From: Villigracilis sp900696595 | GTDB lineage: Bacteria; Chloroflexota; Anaerolineae; Anaerolineales; Villigracilaceae | Reading direction: 5' to 3' | Length of the DNA stretch: 64,000 bases | Assembly (NCBI GenBank): GCA_030263615.1 | Contig: SZPH01000002.1 | Coordinates: 1 to 64,000 of the forward strand | Part shown: positions 43,545 to 52,465 of the stretch, piece by piece | How positions within the stretch are numbered: position 1 is the first letter of the stretch | Layout of the letters: the number at the start of each line of letters is the position of its first letter | Position numbers and translations under genes: made by a program | Notes under the pieces: generated by a model | The model's database searches: none | Told to the model about the DNA's origin: nothing | The model's input: only the letters and a program-made list of their open reading frames with translations

Positions 43545-44582
43545 ATGGACGTACTACGAGACCAAAAAACCGACTTCAAAGAAATCATCTACGAAAAAAG
43601 TAACTGGGTGGCGCGCATCACCATCAACCGCCCGCACGTCTACAACTCCTACAGCACCAACGCGCTGGAGGAACTGGCGCAGGCGTTCCGTCAAGCCGCG
43701 TTCGACGACGAAGTGGCGGTCATCGTCTACACGGGCGCGGGCGACAAAGCCTTCTGCACGGGCGGCGACGTGAAGGAATATCAGGAGCGTTACACGCGCG
43801 CGCCGCACGACTACTGGAAATATATGCGCCTCTTCGGCGCGTACATCGAGAGCATCGTCAACACGGGTAAACCCGTTATCGCGCGCATCAACGGCATGGC
43901 GGTCGGCGGCGGCAACGAATCGAATCTCGCCTGCGACCTTGCCGTTATCGCCGAACACGCCTGGGTGGGGCAGGTCGGCGCGGGAGTCGGAAGCGTCGCG
44001 GCGGGCGGAGCGACGCAGTGGCTGCCGATCACGGTCGGGGATCGCCGCGCCCGCTATATGTTGATGACGAACCGCCGCATCCCCGCCTATCAAGCCCTCG
44101 AGTGGGGACTCGTCAACGAAGTCGTTCCCTCCGTCAAAAAAGACGGCGCGTTCATCGAACATGCCACGCCCGAGCAGATCGCCAAAGCGGGAAAAGGCGC
44201 CGACGGTTACAGCATTGACCTCTCCAAACTCGACGAAGCGGTGGACGCGCTCGCGCAGGAACTCGTGGATAAATTTGCCGAGTGCATCCGCTACACCAAA
44301 GAGAACCTCAACTTCTGGAAAAATTTCGGCTGGCATCAAACCATCGGTCACGCGCGCGACTGGCTTTCGATCCACTACACCTCATGGGAGCCGCTCGAAG
44401 GCATGACCGCCTTCGTCGAAAAACGCCCCGCGCGTTATCGCATGTTGCGCGAGCGCGCGGCGCAAGGCAAGAGCAGCGAGTTCATCTGGGGCGCGTACGA
44501 AAAGAACTGCTCCTCCTGCGGCGCGAAAGCCCTGCCCGAAGAATTTACCCACTGCGGCGCGTGCGGCGCGGAATTGACATGA
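43545..44582 (+). CDS. oah: 6-oxocyclohex-1-ene-1-carbonyl-CoA hydrolase with C-terminal zinc ribbon
   Basis: A 345-aa crotonase-fold protein resembling Oah/BzdY: CTGGDVKEYQERYTRAPHDYWKYMRLF, NGMAVGGGNE, VGAGVGSVAAGGATQWLP and the late segment SIDLSKLDEAVDALAQELVDKF. Oah opens the ring of 6-oxocyclohexene-carbonyl-CoA to 3-hydroxypimelyl-CoA. Unusually, the last 25 residues form a zinc ribbon (C322, C325, C337, C340), which I do not know from characterised Oah proteins. The known insertion after GLVNEVVP is shortened. Overlaps dch by ATGA. Confidence 0.84.
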   Translation: MDVLRDQKTDFKEIIYEKSNWVARITINRPHVYNSYSTNALEELAQAFRQAAFDDEVAVIVYTGAGDKAFCTGGDVKEYQERYTRAPHDYWKYMRLFGAYIESIVNTGKPVIARINGMAVGGGNESNLACDLAVIAEHAWVGQVGAGVGSVAAGGATQWLPITVGDRRARYMLMTNRRIPAYQALEWGLVNEVVPSVKKDGAFIEHATPEQIAKAGKGADGYSIDLSKLDEAVDALAQELVDKFAECIRYTKENLNFWKNFGWHQTIGHARDWLSIHYTSWEPLEGMTAFVEKRPARYRMLRERAAQGKSSEFIWGAYEKNCSSCGAKALPEEFTHCGACGAELT

Positions 44583-45343
44583 CCGAGTCATTCGTTTCTT
44601 TTGAGACGAAGAACGGCGCGTCTTTCCTGACCTTGAAGCGGGCTCCGCTCAACGTGCTGGATATCGCCGCCTTGACTCAGCTCGAGTCCGCGCTGACGGA
44701 GTTATCCTGCGACGACTCGACCCGCGTCCTCATCCTCCGCGCCGAAGGGAAGATGTTCTCCGCTGGCGTGGACGTGGCGGACCACACGCCCGACAAAGTC
44801 GGCGGGATGATTCCCTTGTTCGATAGAACCTGCCGCGCATTGGCAAACTTCCCCGCGCCGACGATTGCCGTCGTCCACGGTCATGCGCTTGGCGGCGGAT
44901 GCGAACTGGTCTTGTGTTGCGACTTCGCAGTCATGGCTGAAACCGCAAAGATCGGACAGCCCGAAATTCAACTCGCCGCTTTCGCTCCCATCGCCGCGAT
45001 GAGGCTTCCGCAACTGGTCGGCTATCGCAACGCGGCGGACATCCTCTTCACGGGTCGCACGCTCACGGCAGAGGAAGCCTTGAAGATGGGATTGGTCAAC
45101 GCGGTCGTGCCAGCGGAGCAATTGGAAAAATGGGTTGACGAGAAAACGGCGCAACTGACAAACCTCAGCCGCGTGGCGTTGACCATGACCAAACGCGCCC
45201 TGCACCTCGGCTTCGGCGCCTGGGATTCTTGCGCGGCTGAATTGGAACGACTCTATCTGGATGAATTGATGAAAACCGAAGACGCGCGCGAAGGCTTGGC
45301 GGCTTTCATGGAAAAACGCGCGGCGGTTTGGAAACATAAGTAA
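44579..45343 (+). CDS. dch: Cyclohexa-1,5-diene-1-carbonyl-CoA hydratase (Dch type)
   Basis: 254 aa, the normal Dch/BzdW length. FSAGVDVADHTPDKVGGMI near residues 60-78, GHALGGGCELVLCCD and GQPEIQLAAFAPIAAMRLP closely follow dienoyl-CoA hydratases of benzoyl-CoA pathways. It adds water to the product of benzoyl-CoA reductase. Start within the oah stop (ATGA), so the two proteins are translated together. Confidence 0.87.
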   Translation: MTESFVSFETKNGASFLTLKRAPLNVLDIAALTQLESALTELSCDDSTRVLILRAEGKMFSAGVDVADHTPDKVGGMIPLFDRTCRALANFPAPTIAVVHGHALGGGCELVLCCDFAVMAETAKIGQPEIQLAAFAPIAAMRLPQLVGYRNAADILFTGRTLTAEEALKMGLVNAVVPAEQLEKWVDEKTAQLTNLSRVALTMTKRALHLGFGAWDSCAAELERLYLDELMKTEDAREGLAAFMEKRAAVWKHK

Positions 45344-45349
45344 CCAACG

Positions 45350-45443
45350 TCATTGCGAGGAGCGCTCTTGTTCTTCGCGACGAAGCAATCCCCTTGCGCG
45401 CAGGAGATTGCTTCGGGCGGAAAACCACCGCCCTCCCAATGAC
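45350..45443. repeat. tcattgcgag hairpin repeat, copy 3
   Basis: Arms cattgcgaggagcg.. and acgaagcaatcccct / aggagattgcttcg; the right outer arm is degenerate (ccctcccaatgac). Confidence 0.7.
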
Positions 45444-45469
45444 GGATAGCACATACAAAGGACACACAC

Positions 45470-45925
45470 ATGGCATCACGCGGACTGACTTTTGACCAAT
45501 TCGACATGGGCGCGGTGTATCCGTCGCAGGCGCGGACGGTGACCGAAGCGGACGTGGTTAACTTCGCTGGGCTTTCTGGCGATTTCAACCCCCTGCACAC
45601 CGACGCGGAGTTTGCAAAGAACATGCCCGTCGGCGAGCGCATCGCGCACGGCGTCCTCATCCTTGCGATGGCGACGGGCATGGCGAACTGGATGGGTATT
45701 TTTGAAGGCACGACGATTGCTTTGATGGAACAGGTCACGCGCTACAAGGGCGCGGTCAAGTTCGGGGACACGATTCGGCTGGAGATGGAAGTGATCGAGA
45801 AGAAACCCACGTCCAAGCCAGACAAGGGCGTGGTCAAGTTTGCCGTGCGCGTGAAGAACCAGCGCGATGAGAATGTGATTGAAGGCGAGTGGACGTTGTT
45901 GATGAAGACTGTACCGCAAACTTAA
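45470..45925 (+). CDS. MaoC-like (R)-specific enoyl-CoA hydratase
   Basis: A 151-aa hot-dog-fold hydratase with the motif GDFNPLHTDAEFAKNMPVGERIAHGVLI near residues 37-64, containing the catalytic Asp and His of MaoC/PhaJ enzymes. It likely hydrates an enoyl-CoA in the side-chain or post-ring beta-oxidation, for example 2-aminocinnamoyl-CoA. SDR and thiolase genes follow in order. Confidence 0.86.
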   Translation: MASRGLTFDQFDMGAVYPSQARTVTEADVVNFAGLSGDFNPLHTDAEFAKNMPVGERIAHGVLILAMATGMANWMGIFEGTTIALMEQVTRYKGAVKFGDTIRLEMEVIEKKPTSKPDKGVVKFAVRVKNQRDENVIEGEWTLLMKTVPQT

Positions 45926-45938
45926 GTTTGCGGTACAA
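45910..45938. repeat. taccgcaaacttaagtttgcggta palindrome
   Basis: A perfect palindrome overlapping the end of the hydratase gene (its stop codon lies in it), 17 nt ahead of the SDR start. Confidence 0.75.
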
Positions 45939-45954
45939 AGAATCGGAGGGCAGT

Positions 45955-46722
45955 ATGTTACTCAAAGATAAAGTGGCGTTGATCACGGGCGGCGGAAATG
46001 GAATCGGGCGGGCGATTGTTTTGCGCTTTTTGCAGGACGGCGCGAAAGTCGTCACGGTGGACCTGGATCAGGCTGGGTTGGAGGAAACGCTCAAAGAGGC
46101 GGGGCAGGCTGGAGGTCAGGTAAGAGGCGAGGTGGCGAACATCACGAAGCGCGAAGAAGTCCAGCGCGTCGTGGATTCAATCGTCAACGAACACGGGCGG
46201 CTCGACATCCTGATCAACAACGCGGGCATCACGCGCGACGCGCTGACCACGAAGGTCAAGGACGGCGAAGTCAAGTATATGACCGACGAGCAATGGGACG
46301 CGGTGCTGGAAGTCAACTTGAAAGGGACGTGGCTGTGTTCGCAGATCGCGGCGGCGGCGATGATCAAGCAGAAGTATGGGCGCATCGTCAGCACGGCTTC
46401 GGTGGCGGCGATCGGGCACATGGGGCAGTCGAATTACGCGGCGTCGAAGGCGGGCGTGGTGGCGGTGACGCAAACGCTGGCGCTCGAACTGGCGCGGTTT
46501 AATATCGCCGTGAATTGCATCGCGCCAGGCGGGACGAAGACGCGCATGACGGCGGCGATCCCCGAAAACATCATGGCGAGTCTGATCGAGCGCATCCCGT
46601 TGAAGCGTTTTGCGGAGCCTTGCGAGATCGCGGCGGTTCATGCTTTTCTCGCAAGCGACGAAGCGTCGTTCATCACGGGGCAATGTATTTTCGTGGACGG
46701 CGGTCAGACCGTCGGAGCGTGA
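45955..46722 (+). CDS. Short-chain dehydrogenase (FabG-like 3-hydroxyacyl-CoA dehydrogenase)
   Basis: 255 aa from the ATG at 45955 with GGAGGG upstream. Rossmann motif TGGGNGIG, NNAG, catalytic Ser (STASV) and YAASK. It probably oxidises the 3-hydroxyacyl-CoA made by the MaoC protein. The thiolase gene starts 1 nt after its stop, so the two are coupled. The substrate (3-hydroxypimelyl-CoA or an aryl hydroxyacyl-CoA) is uncertain. Confidence 0.87.
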   Translation: MLLKDKVALITGGGNGIGRAIVLRFLQDGAKVVTVDLDQAGLEETLKEAGQAGGQVRGEVANITKREEVQRVVDSIVNEHGRLDILINNAGITRDALTTKVKDGEVKYMTDEQWDAVLEVNLKGTWLCSQIAAAAMIKQKYGRIVSTASVAAIGHMGQSNYAASKAGVVAVTQTLALELARFNIAVNCIAPGGTKTRMTAAIPENIMASLIERIPLKRFAEPCEIAAVHAFLASDEASFITGQCIFVDGGQTVGA

Positions 46723-46723
46723 C

Positions 46724-47923
46724 ATGTTCGTAAAGTCGTTCATCCCCTACGGCGGCTACTGGTGTTCGCCGTTCGCGCGCTGGCAGGGAAGTTTCTCGAA
46801 CCTGCACACAATCAAATTCGCGGCGGAGGTTTCGCGCAAGGCGTTGGAGGCGCGCAAGATTTCGCCCGCCGCGTTCAGCAACGTCTATCTCGGCATGACC
46901 GTCCCCGCGCCCGCTTCATTTTATGGCGCGCCGTGGCTGGCGGGCATGATCGGCGCGGAGGGGGTCACGGGTCCCGTTTTCTCGCAAGCCTGCGCGACAT
47001 CGGCGCGGGTGATCGGGAGCGCGGCGCGGGCGGTGGAGACGGAGGACGACGCTTCGATTCTCTGCGTGACGGCGGATCGGACTTCCAACGGACCCCACCT
47101 GCTGTATCCGAATCCGCTCAACCCTGGCGCGCGCGGCGACGCCGAAGACTGGGTGTGGGATAACTTCAACCGCGATCCGTTCGTGGGCAACGCCATGTTG
47201 CAGACGGCGGAGAACACCGCGAAGGAAGCGTCTATCACCACCGCCGAACAGCATGAAGTCGTGTTGATGCGTTACGCCCAATACCAGAAAGCGCTGGCAG
47301 ACGACGCGGCGTTTCACAAGAAGTACATGTCGGTCGTGGAAGTGAATCCGACTGGGAAAAAAGTTGTGGCAACCGTCGCGGACGATGAAGGCGTGTTCCC
47401 GTCCACCGCGGAGGGGCTCGGCAAACTCAAACCCGTCATGCCCGACGGCACAGTCACCTACGGCGCGCAGACCTTCCCCGCCGACGGCAACGCGGGCATG
47501 ATTGTCACGACGAAGGACAAGGCGCGCGAGTTGAGCCGCGACCCGAAGATCGAAATCCAATTGCTTGCCTTTAGCGAAGGACGCGCCGCGAAGGGTTTCA
47601 TGCCCAAGGCGAACGCTCCCGCCGTGAGAAGCGTATTGCAAAAAGCGGGGCTGGACGTGAAGGACATCAAAGCGATCAAGACGCACAATCCCTTTGCCGT
47701 GAACGATATTTTCCTTAGCCGCGAGTTGGGCATTCCGCTCGATAAGATGAATAACTACGGCTCGTCGCTGATCTGGGGTCATCCGCAGGGACCGACGGGC
47801 ATGAGGCTCGTCATCGAGTTGATCGAAGAGTTGGTCTTGCTCGGCGGCGGATATGGTCTGTTCACAGGCTGTGCGGCTGGCGACACCGCCGCGGCGCTTG
47901 TGCTGGAAGTCCGCGCTGGATAA
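46724..47923 (+). CDS. Thiolase-family acyltransferase with intact Cys
   Basis: 399 aa from ATG 46724. Nucleophile C90 in FSQACATSAR, then THNPFAVND near 327, GSSLIWGHPQGPTG with the active-site His, and GLFTGCAAGDTAA at the C-terminus. Unlike the protein at 15274 the active-site set is complete. It likely makes the final thiolytic cut giving acetyl-CoA. It lacks a DUF35 partner. Confidence 0.87.
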   Translation: MFVKSFIPYGGYWCSPFARWQGSFSNLHTIKFAAEVSRKALEARKISPAAFSNVYLGMTVPAPASFYGAPWLAGMIGAEGVTGPVFSQACATSARVIGSAARAVETEDDASILCVTADRTSNGPHLLYPNPLNPGARGDAEDWVWDNFNRDPFVGNAMLQTAENTAKEASITTAEQHEVVLMRYAQYQKALADDAAFHKKYMSVVEVNPTGKKVVATVADDEGVFPSTAEGLGKLKPVMPDGTVTYGAQTFPADGNAGMIVTTKDKARELSRDPKIEIQLLAFSEGRAAKGFMPKANAPAVRSVLQKAGLDVKDIKAIKTHNPFAVNDIFLSRELGIPLDKMNNYGSSLIWGHPQGPTGMRLVIELIEELVLLGGGYGLFTGCAAGDTAAALVLEVRAG

Positions 47924-47933
47924 ATCAAGAGAA

Positions 47934-48004
47934 GACCACTGAGACACGGAGACACTGAGAACTAAAAAATAAATCTCCGTGACTCAGTGTCTCCGTGGTT
48001 CAAA
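47934..48004. repeat. Inner-MITE palindrome, solo copy
   Basis: gaccactgagacacggagacactgag against ctccgtgactcagtgtctccgtggt, without the outer inverted ends of the MITE-like copies. Confidence 0.72.
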
Positions 48005-48014
48005 CTTTATTTCA

Positions 48015-48434
48015 ATGACCGAACCTTACCCATTCTCGACGACGCTCAAGGTGCGCTTCAATGAGACCGACGCGCAGGGACACGTCAACTTTGCGCAGTA
48101 TTTGAATCTGTTCGACGTTGCGCTGGTCGAATACCTGCGTCACATCGGTTTCAGTTACCAGCGCATGTTGGACGAGGATTTTGACATGCTTTACGTGGAT
48201 GCGCACGCTTCGTACAGCGCCCCCGCCTATTTCGACAACCTGTTGCGGATTCACTGCCGCGCGGGCAAGGTCGGCGATTCGAGCGTGAGATTTGATTTTG
48301 AAGTCTTCAACGAAAGCAAGGAGAACCGCCTGACCGCGAAAGGCGAGATCACGATTGTGACGGCGGACCGCAAGACGTTCCAGAAGATGCGCGTCCCCGA
48401 CCATTTCCGCCAGGCATTGGAGAGACAGGATTGA
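48015..48434 (+). CDS. 4HBT/YbgC-type acyl-CoA thioesterase
   Basis: 139 aa from the ATG at 48015; hot-dog fold with the 4-hydroxybenzoyl-CoA-thioesterase motif NETDAQGHVNFAQYLNLFD, the Asp being catalytic. It could free CoA from dead-end aryl-CoA esters, or release indoleacetate from indoleacetyl-CoA ahead of ring hydroxylation. Confidence 0.85.
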   Translation: MTEPYPFSTTLKVRFNETDAQGHVNFAQYLNLFDVALVEYLRHIGFSYQRMLDEDFDMLYVDAHASYSAPAYFDNLLRIHCRAGKVGDSSVRFDFEVFNESKENRLTAKGEITIVTADRKTFQKMRVPDHFRQALERQD

Positions 48435-48471
48435 AAGAGAAATTCACTACCGTGCATTTCAAAAACGGGAC

Positions 48472-48545
48472 GCGGAAAACGCGGATAAACGCGGATTCTC
48501 AAGGCATTTTATCCGCGTTCTCCGCGCTCGTCAGCGTCCCAGACA
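48472..48545. repeat. gacgcggaaaacgcggataaacgc hairpin repeat, copy 2
   Basis: Imperfect palindrome ending gttctccgcgctcgtcagcgtcc; related to 33139-33217. A sequence gtgattg at 48568 gives an in-frame but SD-less start for the next gene. Confidence 0.62.
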
Positions 48546-48591
48546 GGGTTTATACGGTAGAGAAACGGTGATTGAACTTGGAGAAACAAGG

Positions 48592-49617
48592 ATGAAAGCC
48601 GCAGTTTTTCACGAACCACACAAACCGTTGAGCGTTGAAGAAATCCCGACCCCGACTCCGTCCGCTGGCGAAGTCCTCATCAAGGTCGCGGGATGCGGAG
48701 TCTGTCATACGGACTTGCATTACATTGATCACGGCGTCCCTACATTCAAGAAGCCGCCGCTCGTGTTGGGACATGAAGTCTCAGGCACGGTCGCGGGACT
48801 CGGCGCGGGCGTCGCTCAATGGAAGGAAGGCGCGCGCGTGTTGTTGCCCGCCGTGTATGGATGCGGTCAATGCGCCATGTGCCGCACGGGACGCGAGAAC
48901 ATCTGCGAAAAGATGGTGATGTTCGGCAACAACGTGGACGGCGGCTACGCCGAGTACATGCTCGCGCCCGCCAAGGATGTCATCGCATTGCCCGATGAAC
49001 TTCCGCTGGTCGAGAGCGCCATCATCGCGGACGCGGTCACGACGCCCTATCATGCCGTCGTCAATCGCGGGCAGGTCAAGCCTGGCGATAACGTCGTCGT
49101 TGTGGGATGCGGCGGAATCGGCTTGAATCTCGTGCAGGTCGCTTCGGCGGTCGGCGGGAGGGTGATCGCCATTGACGTGGTTGATTCCAAACTGGAATGG
49201 GCGACCAAGCTCGGCGCGCAGGCGACGATCAACGCCAGGAATGTCGAGCGTGTGGACAAGGAAGTCCGCAAACTGACGGGCGGCGGGGGCGCGGATATCG
49301 GCTTTGAAGCCATTGGCAACCCCGTCACGCAGGCGCAGACGTTTTCATGCGTCCGCACGGGCGGGCGTTTCGTCGTCGTCGGTTACAGCGACAAGCCGAT
49401 GACTCTCGACGCGGGGCGCGTGATGTTCCGCGAAATGGACATCGTCGGCTCGCTCGGTTGCCGCGCCGTGGATTATCCGCGCGTGCTGGAACTGGCAAGA
49501 CAAGGAAAAATCAAAGTCAAGGAACTCGTCACCGCGCAGTTTTCGCTGGACGATGTCAACGCCGCGTTCGATACGCTTCGCAAAGGCGAAGGGATTCGGT
49601 CGGTGATTGTGCCGTGA
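48592..49617 (+). CDS. had: Zn-dependent alcohol dehydrogenase, probable 6-hydroxycyclohex-1-ene-1-carbonyl-CoA dehydrogenase
   Basis: 341 aa from the ATG at 48592 (GGAG 8 nt upstream). Catalytic zinc ligands C38, H61, E62 (GVCHTD, GHE); structural zinc C91, C94, C97, C105; NAD loop VGCGGIGLNLVQ. The stretch ARVLLPAVYGCGQCAMC resembles Had/BzdX. This NAD enzyme would oxidise the 6-hydroxy product of Dch to the substrate of Oah, completing ring modification. Assignment depends on context, because many MDR enzymes share these motifs. Confidence 0.75.
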   Translation: MKAAVFHEPHKPLSVEEIPTPTPSAGEVLIKVAGCGVCHTDLHYIDHGVPTFKKPPLVLGHEVSGTVAGLGAGVAQWKEGARVLLPAVYGCGQCAMCRTGRENICEKMVMFGNNVDGGYAEYMLAPAKDVIALPDELPLVESAIIADAVTTPYHAVVNRGQVKPGDNVVVVGCGGIGLNLVQVASAVGGRVIAIDVVDSKLEWATKLGAQATINARNVERVDKEVRKLTGGGGADIGFEAIGNPVTQAQTFSCVRTGGRFVVVGYSDKPMTLDAGRVMFREMDIVGSLGCRAVDYPRVLELARQGKIKVKELVTAQFSLDDVNAAFDTLRKGEGIRSVIVP

Positions 49618-49625
49618 AGAAGCGA

Positions 49626-49724
49626 TGTCGTTGCGAGGGCGGCGATCTTCCGCCCGAAGCAATCTCCTCGCTTCTTCAGAAGATTGCTTCGTCGCGAAGA
49701 GCAAGAGCGCTCCTCGCAATGACA
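49626..49724. repeat. tcattgcgag hairpin repeat, copy 4
   Basis: Outer arms tgtcgttgcgag / ctcgcaatgaca, inner arms gaagcaatctcct / agattgcttcg. Its right half recurs almost unchanged at 50651-50699. Confidence 0.72.
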
Positions 49725-49734
49725 TGGAAAAAAT

Positions 49735-50586
49735 ATGATCATAGACTTCCACATCCACCTCTCGCTCCCCGAGCACGAACTCCCTTCCGTGATGGAGTGG
49801 ATGCGCGGGAACTTTCAAGGAGACCTCGATGCCTACCTCAAACAGATTCTCACCCCGCAGGGGATTCGCCGGTATCTTCAAGAGAACGACATTGATCTGG
49901 CTGTCGGTCTGGCGGAGGTTTCGCCCGTCACCACAGGAGTCGCGGATAACGACTACACCGGCAAATTCTGCGCGGAAATCAACCGCATCGCCGACCCCGC
50001 CTCAGGTCCGCGCGGGCGCGTGTTGCCCTTCGCCAGCATCAATCCATACATCGTCAACGATCTGCCCGCGGAACTCGAACGGCTTGTAGAGGAGTACGAC
50101 TTCAAAGGCATTAAGGTTTACCCGCCGTACCAGCATCATTACGTCAACGACCCGCGCATGTATCCGCTGTACGCCAAGGTTCAGGAACTCGGCTTGCCGA
50201 TGATGGTGCATACGGGATCGTCGGTCTTCAAAGGCGCGCGCATCAAATACGGCGACCCGCTCCTGCTCGACGACGTGGCGATTGACTTCCCGAACCTGAA
50301 CATCCTGATGTGCCATTCGGGGCGTCCGTTCTGGTACGAGCAAGCGTTCTGGATGGCGCGGCGGCATGAGAACGTTTACATGGAAGTGTCGGGCTTGCCC
50401 GCGAAATACCTGCTGGATTATTTCCCGCGGCTGGAGGAACTTGCCCATAAAGTCATCTACGGCTCGGATTGGCCCGGCAACCCGGATCTGAAACGAAACG
50501 TCGAAGCAATCCGCGCCCTGCCGATTTCGGATGAAGCGAAGCAAAAAATTCTACACGATAACGCCGCAAGGATTTTGAAACTGTAG
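49735..50586 (+). CDS. Amidohydrolase-2 (ACMSD-like) metal-dependent hydrolase/decarboxylase
   Basis: 283 aa, TIM-barrel of the amidohydrolase_2 family. IDFHIHLS near residue 3 supplies two metal His, MCHSGRPFWYEQAFW near 193 further His, and VIYGSDWPGNP the late Asp. Family members include aminocarboxymuconate-semialdehyde decarboxylase and gamma-resorcylate decarboxylase. Between Had and IorAB its task is unclear; decarboxylation or hydrolysis of a ring-cleavage or amino-aryl intermediate is possible. Confidence 0.82.
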   Translation: MIIDFHIHLSLPEHELPSVMEWMRGNFQGDLDAYLKQILTPQGIRRYLQENDIDLAVGLAEVSPVTTGVADNDYTGKFCAEINRIADPASGPRGRVLPFASINPYIVNDLPAELERLVEEYDFKGIKVYPPYQHHYVNDPRMYPLYAKVQELGLPMMVHTGSSVFKGARIKYGDPLLLDDVAIDFPNLNILMCHSGRPFWYEQAFWMARRHENVYMEVSGLPAKYLLDYFPRLEELAHKVIYGSDWPGNPDLKRNVEAIRALPISDEAKQKILHDNAARILKL

Positions 50587-50719
50587 GAATCACGACAACC
50601 CGCAAAGCAATCACTAATCTCTAATTACCAATTGCCAATTACCAATTACCAGAAGATTGCTTCGTCGCGAAGAGCAAGAGCGCTCCTCGCAAAGACATGA
50701 AAAATACGGAGATACGATT
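50587..50719. repeat. Short tandem repeat and half hairpin repeat before iorA copy 2
   Basis: Tandem ccaattaccaattgcc-like units (about 50620-50650) followed by 50651-50699, which duplicates the right half of the repeat at 49626-49724 with one mismatch. The SD for iorA (gGAGA) is weak. Confidence 0.65.
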
Positions 50720-52465
50720 ATGCGAGAATTCTTATTAGGTAACGAAGCCATCGCCCGCGGGGCATGGGAGGCGGGAGTCAAATTCGTATCGGGTTATCCT
50801 GGCACGCCCAGCACCGAGATCATCGAGACGCTGGCGAAGCGTTATCCCGAAACCAACCCGCGCTGGTCAGCGAACGAAAAAGTCGCGTTCGAGGAGGGCA
50901 TGGGCGCGGCGATCGGCGGCTTGCGGACGCTCGTCACGATGAAGCATGTCGGACTCAACGTCGCGGCAGACGCCTTCATGGTCTTCCCCTACTCCGGCAC
51001 CAACGGCGGCTTCGTCGTCATCTCCGCCGACGACCCCGGAATGCACTCCTCGCAAAACGAACAGGACAACCGCTATCTCGCGCGCGTCGCCAAAGTCCCT
51101 GTGCTGGAGCCGAGCGACGCGCAGGAATGTCGTGACTTCATGATCGCGGGTCTCGAACTCTCGGAACAATTCCACTCGCCCTTCATGCTGCGGACGACGA
51201 CCCGCCTCGCGCATCATAAGGGAGTGGTGGACGTGGGCGAGCGGACGGAAGTGGAGACCCGCGCCTTCGACCGCGACCCCAAACGCTTCTCTGTCCCAAT
51301 CTATCGCCTGCTTCGCCGACCCGAAGTTGAGAAAACGCTGACGGCTCTCGCCGAATACGCCGAGACCTGCCCCTTCAATCGAATCGAAGAGGGCGGGGAT
51401 AACAAGATTGGCGTGGTCACTTCGGGGATTTCGTATCAATACGTCAAGGAAGTTTTGCCGAACGCGGGCGTATTGCGACTCGGCATGACCTTTCCACTGC
51501 CAATCAACCTCCTGCGCGACTTCTGCTCGAAGTACGAAACGGTCTACATCATCGAAGAGGGCGAGCCGTTCATCGAAGAATTCATGCGCGCGGCGGGAAT
51601 CACGAACCTCAAAGGCAAGGAACTCTTCGGCGTGATCGGCGAATACTCACCGGGGCGTTTGCAAAAGACGCTGGGCTTGGGCAACCCGCCCACGCCGTTC
51701 ATCGAAGAGATCAACCTCATCCCGCGTCCGCCCATGTTCTGCATTGGTTGCGGGCATCGCACAGTCTTCGCCGCGTTGAGGCAGTTGAGAGTCACCGTAT
51801 CGGGCGACATCGGCTGTTACACGATGGGCGCGCTCCCGCCTTACGAAGCGGAACACACCACTTTCTGCATGGGCGCCAGCATCGGAGTCGCCGTCGGCTT
51901 GGAAAAGGCTGGGCATGAGAACACAGTCGCAATCATCGGCGACGGAACCTTCATCCACGCGGGTATCCCGCCGCTGATCGACGCGGTCTACAACAAGAGC
52001 CACATCACGCTCATCATCCTCGATAACTCGGCGACGGGCATGACGGGCAGTCAGCCGCACCCTTCAACGGGCAAGGACGCGCTCGGCAACGAAGCGCCGA
52101 AGTTGGACCTCGAAGCGTTGTGCCGCGCGACGGGCGTGCAGAACGTCGCCGTGGTGGACACATGGGATCGCAAAGAAGTTGTCAACGTCATCCGCCGCGC
52201 CGTCTCGTTCAAAGGACCCGCCGTCGTCATCGCGCGCGGACCGTGCGTGCAACTGCCCGAGGTTAAAAGCTCGCATCGGATTCCCTTCTTCATCGTCGAA
52301 GATCTTTGCACGCAATGCGACGCGTGCTTCAAGGTGTGGTGTCCCGCCATTACGCGCACGCCGCAGAATTTCCCCGTCATCGCCGCCAACGAATGTACAT
52401 CATGTACCGTCTGCGCGCAGGTCTGCCCAACGGACGCCATCGTACTCGCGGAGGAAACCGCATGA
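50720..52465 (+). CDS. iorA: Indolepyruvate-type ferredoxin oxidoreductase alpha subunit, copy 2
   Basis: 581 aa from the ATG at 50720. LLGNEAIARGAWEAG and GYPGTPSTE open it; TPP region CIGCGHRTVF, GDIGCYTMG, GDGTFIHAGIPPLIDAV; C-terminal ferredoxin domain C-x2-C-x2-C-x4-CP and CTSCTVCAQVCP. Closer to copy 3 than to copy 1. It probably oxidises an aryl-2-oxoacid such as phenylpyruvate, providing reduced ferredoxin for benzoyl-CoA reductase upstream. Overlaps iorB by ATGA. Confidence 0.9.
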   Translation: MREFLLGNEAIARGAWEAGVKFVSGYPGTPSTEIIETLAKRYPETNPRWSANEKVAFEEGMGAAIGGLRTLVTMKHVGLNVAADAFMVFPYSGTNGGFVVISADDPGMHSSQNEQDNRYLARVAKVPVLEPSDAQECRDFMIAGLELSEQFHSPFMLRTTTRLAHHKGVVDVGERTEVETRAFDRDPKRFSVPIYRLLRRPEVEKTLTALAEYAETCPFNRIEEGGDNKIGVVTSGISYQYVKEVLPNAGVLRLGMTFPLPINLLRDFCSKYETVYIIEEGEPFIEEFMRAAGITNLKGKELFGVIGEYSPGRLQKTLGLGNPPTPFIEEINLIPRPPMFCIGCGHRTVFAALRQLRVTVSGDIGCYTMGALPPYEAEHTTFCMGASIGVAVGLEKAGHENTVAIIGDGTFIHAGIPPLIDAVYNKSHITLIILDNSATGMTGSQPHPSTGKDALGNEAPKLDLEALCRATGVQNVAVVDTWDRKEVVNVIRRAVSFKGPAVVIARGPCVQLPEVKSSHRIPFFIVEDLCTQCDACFKVWCPAITRTPQNFPVIAANECTSCTVCAQVCPTDAIVLAEETA

